A stretch of DNA of 64,000 bases, taken from contig NC_018334.1 in the NCBI RefSeq assembly GCF_000234665.1, positions 186,001-250,000 on the forward strand, read 5' to 3'. Of this stretch, positions 9,701 to 19,787 are shown one piece after another. Under the pieces are notes generated by a model. It saw nothing but the letters and a program-made list of their open reading frames with translations. It did not search any database and was not told the DNA's origin. The stretch is from Leishmania mexicana MHOM/GT/2001/U1103. Taxonomy: Eukaryota; Euglenozoa; Kinetoplastea; Trypanosomatida; Trypanosomatidae. Each line of letters begins with the position of its first letter. Within the stretch, counting starts at the first letter, position 1. A program made the position numbers and the translations under genes.

Positions 9701-11315
9701 CTTGATCGGTGGGAGAGACCGAGCTCAGTGGCACACGATGAGGGGGAGGAGGGGGGGTATAGACACGCTCTCCCGCAAAGTCTTCGGCGAGCTCTCGCAC
9801 ACGACGCGTTAGGGCACGTTAGTAACAAAGCAAAAACATAAACCGCACACAAGCAAGAGAGGAACACACCCACACGTTTCCGAACGCTGCACGGCCTCGT
9901 GAGAGCGGAAGCAGCCGTGTAACACACTCAGCTGGGTCCTATCCCGGTTCGCGGGCACACGCCATCGATTGCGAAGGCGGAGCGTGGGCCGCTAAGCTTT
10001 AACCCGGCAGCTGGGCACACAAACCACGAAGAATCACCACGAATAAAATGACCGACGGCGTGGCCACCGACACCTCAAGAGGAGAGTAAAGAGGACGGGA
10101 TTTAGTCGTCCATGTGTGCCCACGCGCTGCCGTGCAGCATCAGGGATAAGCAGAGAGGCAAGCAGACACAAAAAACGTACCGTGCGCTCTCGTGCATACT
10201 CGCACGCACACAAGGGAATGGCGTCGTGTCACATGTCCCTCGCCACATGTCCGCGCATCCGCCTGCACATACGAAGACATGCCTGCTTACAGACACACAA
10301 GCACACACAGGCGCAGTCATCAGGGCTCCACCCACCCGCATCGGGTCTCAGGGAGGCAATAAGGGGCACTGCAAAATCAAAGGGAAAAAAGAGAAGCTGG
10401 TCGGGTGAAAAGCGGAGGGTGCTCGATCGCGCAAAGCACATCGACTAGCAAGCGCGCACAGCTGCTACTTGTCTGCACTTCGTCAACGTACCACGAACCA
10501 CGTTAGTACCGGTGGAAGCCAGCGGGGCTGGAGAGGGGGGTCAAGCTACAGAGAAAAAAATGAACGACAGAGACACTCTCGACAAGGAGCGGGCAACGGC
10601 TTGCACAAATTTGGAGCAACAACCGACAAGGGCACCAAGAGGAAGACGACCGCAGGCAGGACACGACCAGTATCACTCATGGACTATCCACACCCCTACC
10701 CAAAGCGAAATACCTGACGAACAGCAGCAAAAAGGGTAGCACAGCGGCTAGAAGCACTGCCGCCGCGTGCCTTCTCGATGACGACCTTCGCTCTGGATGG
10801 AGAAAGGGGACATCAGTGACTGCGTCCCTCAGAGGGGCACAGAGATACACACACAGAAGCAACCTGAAGGCGAACGAGGAGAACAAGCGATAAGCAGTGA
10901 TCTGGGTATAAGTCTATCGACGTGCGTGTGTGCACGTACACGTCCCAATCTTTATCCCCTCTCTCACGGTGTGCATGTCGCGCGAACGTAAACGAAGCAC
11001 TACCACTTACGTTTGGCCTCATGTCTCGCTGCAACGAGAGCAGGCTGGCCAGCTTCTCCGGCTCAGTAGCGGGCTCTCTCTGAGAGACAGAGGAGAGACG
11101 TGCGCGCCATGAGGGACCACACATGGGGGTGGGCGGGGGAGATGCGGGAGAGCTGCAAACGAGCGAAGACACGCGTACTGGTCCAAGGAAGAGGCGAGGG
11201 CCTTTGACGCGGCCAGAGTAGCGACAGGGAGTGCCTGAGCACTGACAACAGTAGAGTAGGAACAAACACCGGCGAGTGCACCTCCTCCCGTCCCTCGCTC
11301 ACACCGTGCCCGGAG
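9701..11315. other. Gene-free spacer, proximal part
   Basis: No gene recognised. The sequence is purine-rich with short CA-type runs around 10260-10310. Together with the retroposon and 11890-14171 it makes a gap of about 4.5 kb between protein genes, presumably mostly a long 3' UTR of the 14172-16205 gene. Confidence 0.5.
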
Positions 11316-11889
11316 GACGGGGGGACACCCGCCGTGCGTGCGGCAGTTCATGGTGCAGCGCCACCACTCGGTGTGGAGAGGAGCCGCGCAGTCCCCCCCC
11401 TTCTCCCCCTATCCCTTGCTTAGTATGGTGGACCAACTAGAATAGCGGTAGAGTCAGGTGCCGACGATGCGAGGTGAGAGACCGGTGCATTACCACTGAC
11501 GCCGGTTGTCAGGTCGCGGATGGTGTGGTGTCGGGGCGACCTGCAGCCGTGAGCACGCTTGCGCCACCCATATGACGGGTGACGCGCCAGCGCGACTCGA
11601 GCATATCCCACCCACCCACCCAGCCGAGGCCCTCGCTGCCCACCAGTGTGGGAGCCCTGAGCCACCCTGAGGAGGATCGCACCGCGTGGTGACCGGCAAG
11701 GATGGGAGAGGCTGTGGGGCGAGCTGCGAGGCGTGCGGGTGGGTGGGCAGAGTTTGGGCCAGCAGAGGCCGTGCTCAGATGACTGGGTCGGCGGATGGCT
11801 GTACCGCGTGTCTACCGCTGCTTCGCACGACGCCACGCGAGCCTCTGACAGGGCCGTGAGGTAGCGCTGAAGTGAACGAATGCTGCACG
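11316..11889 (+). mobile_element. SIDER2-like degenerate retroposon, copy A
   Basis: A 574-bp element is nearly identical, in inverted orientation, to 33454-34030. By eye I find roughly ten substitutions plus one small indel. Both copies end sharply: one end begins GACGGGGGGACACCCG, and the other ends in TGCTGCAC followed by A- and purine-rich flanks in both copies, which suggests that end is the 3' end and this copy points to the plus strand (antisense to the genes). Length and lack of coding capacity fit the SIDER2 class of extinct LINE-derived elements abundant in Leishmania UTRs, some of which influence mRNA stability. The family name is from recollection, not a search. The 181-residue frame inside it recurs in the other copy and is not a gene. 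Confidence 0.75.
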
Positions 11890-14171
11890 CCTGAGCGAAA
11901 AAGGAAGGGAGAAGAAAAGGGACACGAGGAGGAGGAGAAGGCGTGGAGGGAGCGAGGAGCTGCAAAGGGCAAGCGAGGCGCTAGAGGGGGTCAGTCGAAC
12001 AAGAGGGAGAGAGAGAAGCACGGAAAAACTGGAAAAAGGGAAAAACATAGAAAAGACGCAATGTCATCACACGCCAGTGCAACACACACGCACACACACG
12101 CAGCGCGTGGAGGACAGCGTACCACGGCGTTTTGGAGACGGTGACACGGTGGAGCGAAAACGAAACGAAAAAAAAAATATTTATACGGAACGGGAGAGAA
12201 GCGAGCAGAAGTGAGGAAAAGGGCGGAGGAGGTGGGGTGGAGTGGAGGTTCACGCTCGAAGCCACCGAAATAGAGTGCGCAGGATGCGCCGCCACACACA
12301 CACACGCACGCGCACATGCACAGGAAACAAAAGAAAACGGAGAAAAATGAAGGGATAAACGGTGAGATTTCGGTATGAAAAGAATAGCGACGGAGAGGAG
12401 AGGACTCGGTGCGAGGGGCGTGGAGACTGCGATCATTGCAGCACTTCCGGAAATATTGTCTACGAAAGAAAGAGCGGATCGCAGGAGAGTGGTGGTGCAG
12501 CGAAGACAAGAGGCATGTTTACCACCCCTTGCCTTGATTGTCAACCTCACCCCCCCCTCCTCTTCTCCATCCCACAACTTGGGGATTCTCACGTATTCAC
12601 GTCCCCGGGGTGTGGCCCTGGCGGGGGTGCACTACACAAACGCCCACGACAACCGGCAGCGTACGTTCACCCGGAACACACAAACACACCTGACCAACAT
12701 GCAACAAGGTCGCAGTCCGGTTCGCGCCGTTGTGCAGCATGGCTAGGTGAAGTCACCGACACTCAAACGCCGCAGATGGTTCCCCTGCACTCTTGCGCGG
12801 AGGAAAAGAGAACGTACTATGATCCAGAAGAAGCGGAACTACGAAAGCATGCATCCAAGAAGTCCGTGAACTACGCGTCGAACAATGATGCGACGCACAC
12901 ACACACACGCACGCACGCACTCAAGAGAGGGAGGGGGTGGAAGGGATGGCAGGTCAGGGAACGTAAACGCCCCCCTCCCCTCAGGAGGGGATGAACGAGC
13001 CCGTAGAGCAGGATGAGACACGGGAGCGGCGGAGAGCAGCACAGAAGACAAGGGCACAAGAGGCGTGTAAACAAAGGTAACAGAAAACCGAGAAAGGGGG
13101 AAAAAAAAACGGACAGTAGTGGTGGGTGGGTGGGGTGGGGTGGGGTGTGAGGGAACCACGAAAGATGGAGAGAGGAAGACAAAGAGGTCCGGGGGGAGGT
13201 GGGAGGAGGAGAAGTGCGTGCTGAGGGAGCAGCTCACACAAGCCCGCCTTCTCCCACACTCGCCAGTCCAAAGGCATAGACAGACAGACAGATAAGAATA
13301 CACAACTATATGCGCACGGAACCGCGCGCATACACAGCGGCACGGGGGTGTGGGCCCCTCACGCGCGCAGCAGAGAAGTTTCAACGAAATGCGACTCCTA
13401 TTCTTTTTTCTGGGGGTCCGATTCCTTTCGAGGACGACAAGGGGCCACGACCCGCCCCCTCCCCCTTTCATTCATTGAATAGAGGTGGCGTGGCGGGAGG
13501 AGGAGGGAGACACGCGCAGGGAGACCCACAGACAGAGAGAGACGCACGAACCAGCTGGAGCAGGTGCAGAGAATAGGGAGAGATTCAGGGAGGAGGAGGA
13601 GGAGATCGCACTGTAAACGACAAAGAGGGAGAGTTCAGAGCAGCGAGCCAACACGAGAGCACTTTTGGAAAGTGTTTGACGACGTGTGCGCGTGTCTGCA
13701 CGTCACCCAGCGAGAGAAGAAAGGGAAGGATAAAAGGAAAGAGAAGGAGGCAGTGCTGTGGCGGAGAGCAGTGCAGCGGCGTCATCGTCCTGAACACAAG
13801 AAATAAAGAAAAAACGGCCACAAGCCAACGGCAACGGCGGCTGATGATGATGATGCTTTCTCAAGTTCAACCCATCAGAGTCGGCAAATTCCCTCATCGT
13901 TCTAAGCCACCTCACGCCAGTTGATGATGATATGGGGTGCAGAAAGGAGAAAGAAATATCCGTCAGGGAAGAGAAGTGCAGAAGAAACGGAGAGATCTCT
14001 CCGCGGCGCTGCCGCTATCGAATGGCCGCCAACGTTGTATAGCGGTCACGGAGAACGACACACTGACGTACTCTCAGCACGCACGCACACGTGAAAACAA
14101 AAACACAAAGAAACGAGCGCCTCACAACGTCCCTCCCCCCCCCCTTCTCGCTCATTCCAACGGCGCTTGCT
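11890..14171. other. Gene-free spacer, distal part, rich in simple repeats
   Basis: This 2.3-kb stretch is purine-rich on the plus strand, with CA/CG runs (about 12080-12100, 12293-12320, 12893-12918) and a G-run cluster at 13124-13145. I see no gene. It should be the 3' UTR of the 14172-16205 gene. Confidence 0.5.
13124..13145 (+). repeat. Potential G-quadruplex (G3-4 tracts with single-T loops)
   Basis: Five consecutive tracts of three or four G are separated by single T residues, the arrangement that forms the most stable parallel quadruplexes. It lies on the plus strand, which is the template for the minus-strand genes, inside a gene-free spacer. The function is unknown. Confidence 0.6.
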
Positions 14172-16205
14172 TTACGATTTCTCGCTGGCGTCATCGGACG
14201 GGGAGCGTGAGTCCGGCGCCGTGATGCTCACCCAGACCCTCTGCCCTCCCTTCTTCGGCTCCCGGAAGATTCGCTGCATCATAGACCGCCGCTCCCGCTC
14301 CCTCACTGGTTGCGGCCCCGCCGGCGACATAACATTACCCGGCGCCACACCGCTGCCACTGCTCACAGTCGATATCTCGTGCGACAGCATAGAGGACGAC
14401 AGCTCATGCACATTGAGCTGCGACTGCCACCGCGAAGAAGATCCGAGAAGGGCATCTGCATTATGTGCTGCGACGGCAGGCGGGGGAGAAGCGGCGTTCA
14501 AGATCGGACTGTCAACCTTGTTGCACCCCCCGGAAGACAGCATGGACTCCGAGGGAGCCAAGAGGCCCTCGCTGCGCAGCCAGATGGCCTCCAGGGGGGA
14601 TCGCACACCGTGTTGCCTGATCCGCAGTGCCCGAGTCGCTGCGGCTGGGAAGTGCTGTGCGGCAGGCGTAGAAGTGGGAAGCTGCAGCGGGGTTAGCGAA
14701 GTTGGATAATGAGGTGATGCAGAGGTCGATAAAGCGGTGGAGCTGGTATGGGTGATGAACGAAGGCCTGGGCGAACGTGGCGACGTGTTGCGCCGCGAAT
14801 AGCGGTCAGTTGGGGGAGTATGCAAAGACGGAGACGGCCGAACCTCTTCCTGTGAGCTCAGCAGCGCTACCGACGCGCTGGACAATGCGATGGAGGGAAA
14901 GAAGCCGCTGGAGTCGAACCTGCTTGCGTGCGGCAGCGACTGCACTGCAGAGGACTCTCCCATGTTTGTCGCACCGGCTCTGGGATTGCTGATGTTTGGA
15001 GACATTAAGCGAGAGGACTCCTCGTCGGCGTGCACCGCCACCGGTGACGATGCGCCGTTATCGGCGGACTCGCGGTAGCGTGCTTGAGGAGCAGTGCCCA
15101 CCTGCCGGGAGTCTTGCAGCGAAATGTCCGCAGTGGAGGTCCTGACGGAGGGGTGGACTCCGTTAAAGGTCGCCAGCGGCGGTAGCCGCTTGGCGCCGAA
15201 CGCGGCACGCGAGGACTGTGTGGATGTGGTCGCGGCATCCCAGCTGCACGACGAAACGCAGAATCGAGGGGGTAGCTGCGTGTGCTGGGGTGATCGAGGC
15301 TCCGGAAGGAGCTTGACGTGCGCAGTATCGGCAGTCGACTGGCGCGAGGCGCCCGTCGATGTGCGTCGCACTGTAGGCGTACATGTTGATGGTTCGCCTC
15401 TTTTCGGGCTGAGTGACAGGGGCATCTTCGTCACGTCCAGCGTCACTACACTGTGGAAGCCGCTCGCCGCCGCACTCCTCTCCAGTGCCATCGGGCGCAG
15501 TGCAGCATCCTGCAAGCTCAGTGGCGTATTAGGGCAAGCAGAGAGCGGCCCCTTGCCACGGCACAGCTTCTCCACCCTTGCGGCAGCGGTGGGTGACGTT
15601 GTCCCCACTGCCGCTTCGGCAAAAAAGCTACGTTGGGCAAAGGATGTGCGGCGGCCGCCACTGGTGGAGTCGATGTTGACTGGGTTCGAGTTCAGCCCAT
15701 GCGGCTCCTCCTCTGTGGCCGACTCCTTCATCTCACGCGGTGCAGGTGGGGCAGCAAGCTCAGCTAGGTCCGCTGAGAGTGACGCAGGACCAGCTAGCAG
15801 CTCCTCCACACGTGCCTCCTCCTCGTTCTTTGAGCAGGAACCCCTCGACAGTAGCTCCGTTTCGGCTATCGAGTCTACGTGCGCAAGCGGGAGACCCTGA
15901 AGCACTCGTGACACCTGCTGCGGCGACCAGATGGAGCGCATATCACTGTTGCCACGGAGCTGAAGCGGACTCAGCTGCTGCGGTGCTGCAGGGGGCACCG
16001 TAATGACGCTTGTGTCACTGGAGCCAAATAAGGTGGTGGTAAAGCTGTCGATGCGTGCCGGAGAGTCCTGCGACATGGCAGCGGGATCTGGCGAAACCGA
16101 ATGCGCGCTTTGCGCCGGTGAGACGCCCATCGGAGAGTTGAATACACCGAAGGGGCGCTGAAACAGCGTCGGCACACGGTTAGTGTGGCGCCCAGACGGG
16201 TTCAT
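14172..16205 (-). CDS. Hypothetical protein, Ser/Pro/Thr-rich, 677 aa
   Basis: I do not recognise this protein. It starts at an ATG (16205) directly preceded on the transcribed strand by an A8 run and ends at TGA. The chain is dominated by Ser, Pro, Thr and Ala and looks disordered throughout, with many SP/TP sites that could be phosphorylated. There is no signal peptide, membrane segment or enzyme motif. The C-terminus is different: a basic patch (VRERERRSMMQRIFREPKKG) is followed by QRVWVSITAP, the only part that looks like a conserved short motif. It could be a cytoskeletal or regulatory scaffold, but nothing in the sequence proves this. The gene is flanked by long spacers (4.5 kb downstream, 3.6 kb upstream). 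Confidence 0.78.
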   Translation of the reverse strand: MNPSGRHTNRVPTLFQRPFGVFNSPMGVSPAQSAHSVSPDPAAMSQDSPARIDSFTTTLFGSSDTSVITVPPAAPQQLSPLQLRGNSDMRSIWSPQQVSRVLQGLPLAHVDSIAETELLSRGSCSKNEEEARVEELLAGPASLSADLAELAAPPAPREMKESATEEEPHGLNSNPVNIDSTSGGRRTSFAQRSFFAEAAVGTTSPTAAARVEKLCRGKGPLSACPNTPLSLQDAALRPMALERSAAASGFHSVVTLDVTKMPLSLSPKRGEPSTCTPTVRRTSTGASRQSTADTAHVKLLPEPRSPQHTQLPPRFCVSSCSWDAATTSTQSSRAAFGAKRLPPLATFNGVHPSVRTSTADISLQDSRQVGTAPQARYRESADNGASSPVAVHADEESSRLMSPNISNPRAGATNMGESSAVQSLPHASRFDSSGFFPSIALSSASVALLSSQEEVRPSPSLHTPPTDRYSRRNTSPRSPRPSFITHTSSTALSTSASPHYPTSLTPLQLPTSTPAAQHFPAAATRALRIRQHGVRSPLEAIWLRSEGLLAPSESMLSSGGCNKVDSPILNAASPPPAVAAHNADALLGSSSRWQSQLNVHELSSSMLSHEISTVSSGSGVAPGNVMSPAGPQPVRERERRSMMQRIFREPKKGGQRVWVSITAPDSRSPSDDASEKS

Positions 16206-16557
16206 CTTTTTTTTTTGCGTCCGTGTGCGTTGGACTGCCCTTGTGCCGTGTGCGCGTGATGCGAGTATACTACTATATTAGTTTTCGATCCGAAAACGGG
16301 CACGGGCACGCGCACACGCACGCAAAGAGCAAAAGAAGGCGCGGAGGGCGGTGGGATGGAGTGAGGCAGGTGGTTGAGCCGGCAAAAGTGCCACTGCGCC
16401 TTCCTTTCGTTACGGGTGTCACGTGCGCCACGCAAGCCGGTGAGCACAGCGTCTTTGATAGGTTTGAGAAGAGAGACACCGGAGGGGTGGCGCGCTGAGC
16501 AACGAAAGGGAAAAGAAGTAGCCGCCACGGCGAAGAAATCCTTCACGCGGCAAGCAA

Positions 16558-16598
16558 ATATATCTATATATATATATATATATAGATAGATAGATATA
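16558..16598. repeat. TA / GATA microsatellite
   Basis: An alternating TA run of about 20 bases merges into GATA units. It is one of the most AT-rich spots in a GC-rich region and is likely length-polymorphic between strains. Confidence 0.9.
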
Positions 16599-17565
16599 AG
16601 AACACGCAAAAAAAAAACGCCCACACCTCCACCAGGTGAGCGAGGTACTCGGAAGACAGAGTGGAATAGAGTTGTGACGATGGAGGGCGGCGCCACGGTT
16701 GCGTCAACACCGAACTCGGACAGAGGGTCAAAAACCGGCCAAAGACGAACAACTCGAGCAGGACAACGCGTGGTGGCTGCGCGAAATGTGCTTGACAACT
16801 GTGGAACAAAAGACACTGGAGAGAGGAGGGAGGGAGGGGGGAGGGGGGAGAAGAATTTGAGGAAGAAAATGACGCACTGCAACAGACGCACACAAGCACA
16901 CGCACAGCGGCAAAGACAAGAGCTGCCGCGGTTCACACGCGCGTAGTAAACAAGCGGGGCCACAAAGGCGGCGGACAACACACAGAAGAGAGAGGGGCGG
17001 GAGAGGGGCGAGTGGCGGCATGCGATAAGCGGAAGCGCCGAGTCCACAAACAAAACTCCGGAGGCGCGCGCGCACCCACAGCAACAAACAGGCCACAGCA
17101 CACAAACGAATAAAATAGAAAAAGTATATATTTATATATGTAATAATACAGTGCCCTTCTCACTCGCACTGCAGCCCGAAGCAAAGGCCGAGAGCCTCCC
17201 CGCGGCACGTCAGTATTTAGTTAAAAGCAAAGCGTGGGTGGGTTATGGGCGGCCTCTCGGAGAGAAGAGCCATGCCAAGCCACAGCAGCAAGCAAAGCCA
17301 ACACAGTGGAAGAGGGGTCAAGAAGATAACGAGCAGCCTGAGCGGTTATCGACGTGTATGCGTGCATGCATACACACATGTATGGTAATGGCCGTCCTAG
17401 TCGCCGTCGTCGTCGTCGAGCCACAGTGAATACGGAAAGGGCACCACAAAAAACGTGCAGTGCAGAAACGAAGCGGACGAAGAGAGGGGAGGGGTGAAAA
17501 GGCATGCGATAAAGCACAACACAGAGAAAGAGAGAGGGGCAGAAAGGTACACGCATACATACATG

Positions 17566-17597
17566 CACACACACACACAGACACAGACACAGACACA
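17566..17597. repeat. CA / GACACA microsatellite
   Basis: A CA dinucleotide run is followed by GACACA units in the GAT1 3' spacer. Confidence 0.85.
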
Positions 17598-17852
17598 GGA
17601 CCAGTAAGCAGCACAAGCAAAAAATATATATATACACGTACACAAAGTAGCCGCGCAACAGTCGTGTTGTGCCTTTTGTTTGTTTGTTTCGAGTCTCCGG
17701 TTTCTTTCGTATTTCCGTTTTGTTTGTTCGTGTGTGTGCGGGTGTGTGAACATCAACAGATTGTCCACCGGCGGGTAAGAGATCACCCGAGTAACGCATC
17801 CACACAGAAGGAAGGAAGAAAGGAAGGAAAAGGTTGCTGGTGGTGGTGCTGG

Positions 17853-17874
17853 TGGGGGGGAGGGGGAGGGGGGG
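17853..17874 (+). repeat. G-rich block, quadruplex-capable
   Basis: Three G tracts of five to eight residues are separated by single A residues and preceded by TGG repeats. It can form a quadruplex on the plus (template) strand. Confidence 0.55.
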
Positions 17875-18645
17875 AAGAGAGCAGATCAGTGCAGTAAAAA
17901 AAGAAGAAGCCAGAGACGAGGTGGACCAACGGCGAAAAGGAAACCAGACAACAAGATAAAGGAAAAGGAAAGGAGAACCATGAACAACCCACGGATGCGT
18001 ACGGGTTAGCGGGGCGCCACGGTCCCCGTACTAGAGAAAGGGGGGAGGAGGAAGGAGAGAAAAGGAATGAAAGGGAGTGTGGGGAGTGTGTGGGAGGGGT
18101 AGGAAGGAGGAGGGGGAGGGGGGTCTAATGGTATTTCGCCTTGTTTGCGTTGTTGCTGCTATGTCTGCACGATACAATCTCCTTTTTCGTGCCTGTGTGG
18201 GTGTGTGTGCTAATACAGCGCCTTCCGCGCTCAGGTCCGTTGTGGGGCGTGTGCGGAGAGGACTGGGAGGCGGTGGGTGGAAAGCGTTCACTAACCGTAC
18301 TCACGCCTCACTTGATCCCCTCTCCCCTCCTCAGCGCGTCGCCCCTCAAGGCACACACCGGAGAAGCGGATGAACACGAAAGGCAGCCGAGAGTGTGTGC
18401 GTGTGCGTGACAGGTGAGGAAGAGAATATAGATACAAGGAAGCAGCACCAGCGATTCGTGAATCCTACAGACGTCGGCTAAGAAAGAGAGAGGGCGAATA
18501 TACAGAAGCTCTCCTTTTCTTCGTGACAGGAAGAACAGTTGATGAGGGAGATATGGCACGCCCCTCGCCCCAGTGCCTGTACGTCAATGCACGAGTGCTG
18601 CGTGGCCAGCAACGAAAAGCAATACCCCTGCGCGTTGTTTGTGTT

Positions 18646-18667
18646 GGTGTGTGTGTGTGTGTGTGTG
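18646..18667. repeat. GT microsatellite
   Basis: A perfect GT run of about 11 units in the spacer downstream of GAT1. Confidence 0.9.
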
Positions 18668-19787
18668 CATACATGTGCGCATGTTGGCGGGTGTGGGTGT
18701 GAGTGATGGCAAAGGGCGGACAGGAAAAAAGGAGAGTGGAGGGGAAAGGAGAACAGCAGCATACGACTTGGTGAGCAGTAAAAGCAGCCGGTGCCGCACT
18801 GATGTACAAGGGAGCTGCACGCACACGATGTAATGCGACGGAGTTGAAGAGATGCGTCAGCCGTTGGGCACGTTCTCGGCGCACAAGTTGAGGCTATTGT
18901 TGAGGTGAGCACTTGTTTTCGTCATATAGCCATCCATGCGCAATGCGCGCATATCATGCGGAGGGGGGGGAATTTCCTGTGTCCTGCTTATGTTTAGGGC
19001 AAAGCACCACCACGCGCTCCCACTGAGGTTACTGTGTCGTCTCTCCCAATACCATCGGCTGGAATCAGGGGACGACAGATCAATCGAATTCAGCGCCCTC
19101 CACGGAATTCTCTACGGAAGGAAGTATGCACGCGAGAACTCTCTAGCGGTATACCCATGGTCGCACGTGCGCGCACACACAGACGCAAACGCCATTGCTC
19201 GTTGACATGGGGGGAGGAGGAGGATGGAGAAGCAGAGAGCTTCACATATATATAAACCCGAGGAAGGAGCACCCAGGTGCGGGGCCACACAACATGACAA
19301 CGAGAGCGAGAAAAGCATGAGTGGGGAGGGGGGGGGGGCAAAAGAGAAAACGCGCAGAATGCAGAGAGAGAGAGGGAGGCAGGTCTGCAGCAGAGCCAAA
19401 AGGTCGCGGCGACCTCGTACATCGCACATACGCACGTCCCCCACCCCCCACACACACACGGGCACACGAGTGCGAAAACGGAGGCGCCGCCTGCTAAGGT
19501 AGAGGGAGGAGAGAGCGGAAGACACCTATGAAGAAACCGTTGCCGATCGAGAGTAGAACGAGCGGCAGGAGGACTGCTCTGGTACTTTGGCGTACCTCAC
19601 GGTACCCGCAACGAGGTACACAATCAAAAATGATGTGAGTAATGCTCTCCCCCCCCCCCTCTGTCCGCCGTTCATCTCTTCAGACATCCTTTGAGTCAGC
19701 CGCCCCCCCCCGCTCGCCCGCAACATTACGCGCATTGCTTCCTCATCAAAACACGGGGCTCACGAAACAAGAAACCCGAAAGGTTAA

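Larger units (their letters stand above)
16206..19787. other. Gene-free 3.6-kb spacer with many microsatellites
   Basis: No credible gene is present. The stretch holds a TA/GATA tract (16558-16598), an AT-rich patch near 17120-17150, CA/GACA repeats (17566-17597), GGAA repeats near 17811-17830, a G-rich block (17853-17874) and a GT tract (18646-18667). It should contain the GAT1 3' UTR and the 5' leader of the 14172-16205 gene. All long open frames here are repetitive Cys/Ser/Leu/Thr translations. Confidence 0.55.

Noticed and set aside
11420..11965. 181-residue minus-strand open frame
   Set aside because: Most of it is the retroposon, and the same reading recurs in copy B. It has no protein-like features.
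14910..14930. tRNA B-box-like sequence on the minus strand
   Set aside because: It is inside the 14172-16205 coding frame, with no A box or cloverleaf around it.
16202..17101. 299-residue minus-strand frame upstream of the 14172-16205 gene
   Set aside because: Cys/Val/Leu-rich translation of microsatellite sequence including the TA tract; no credible start or domain.
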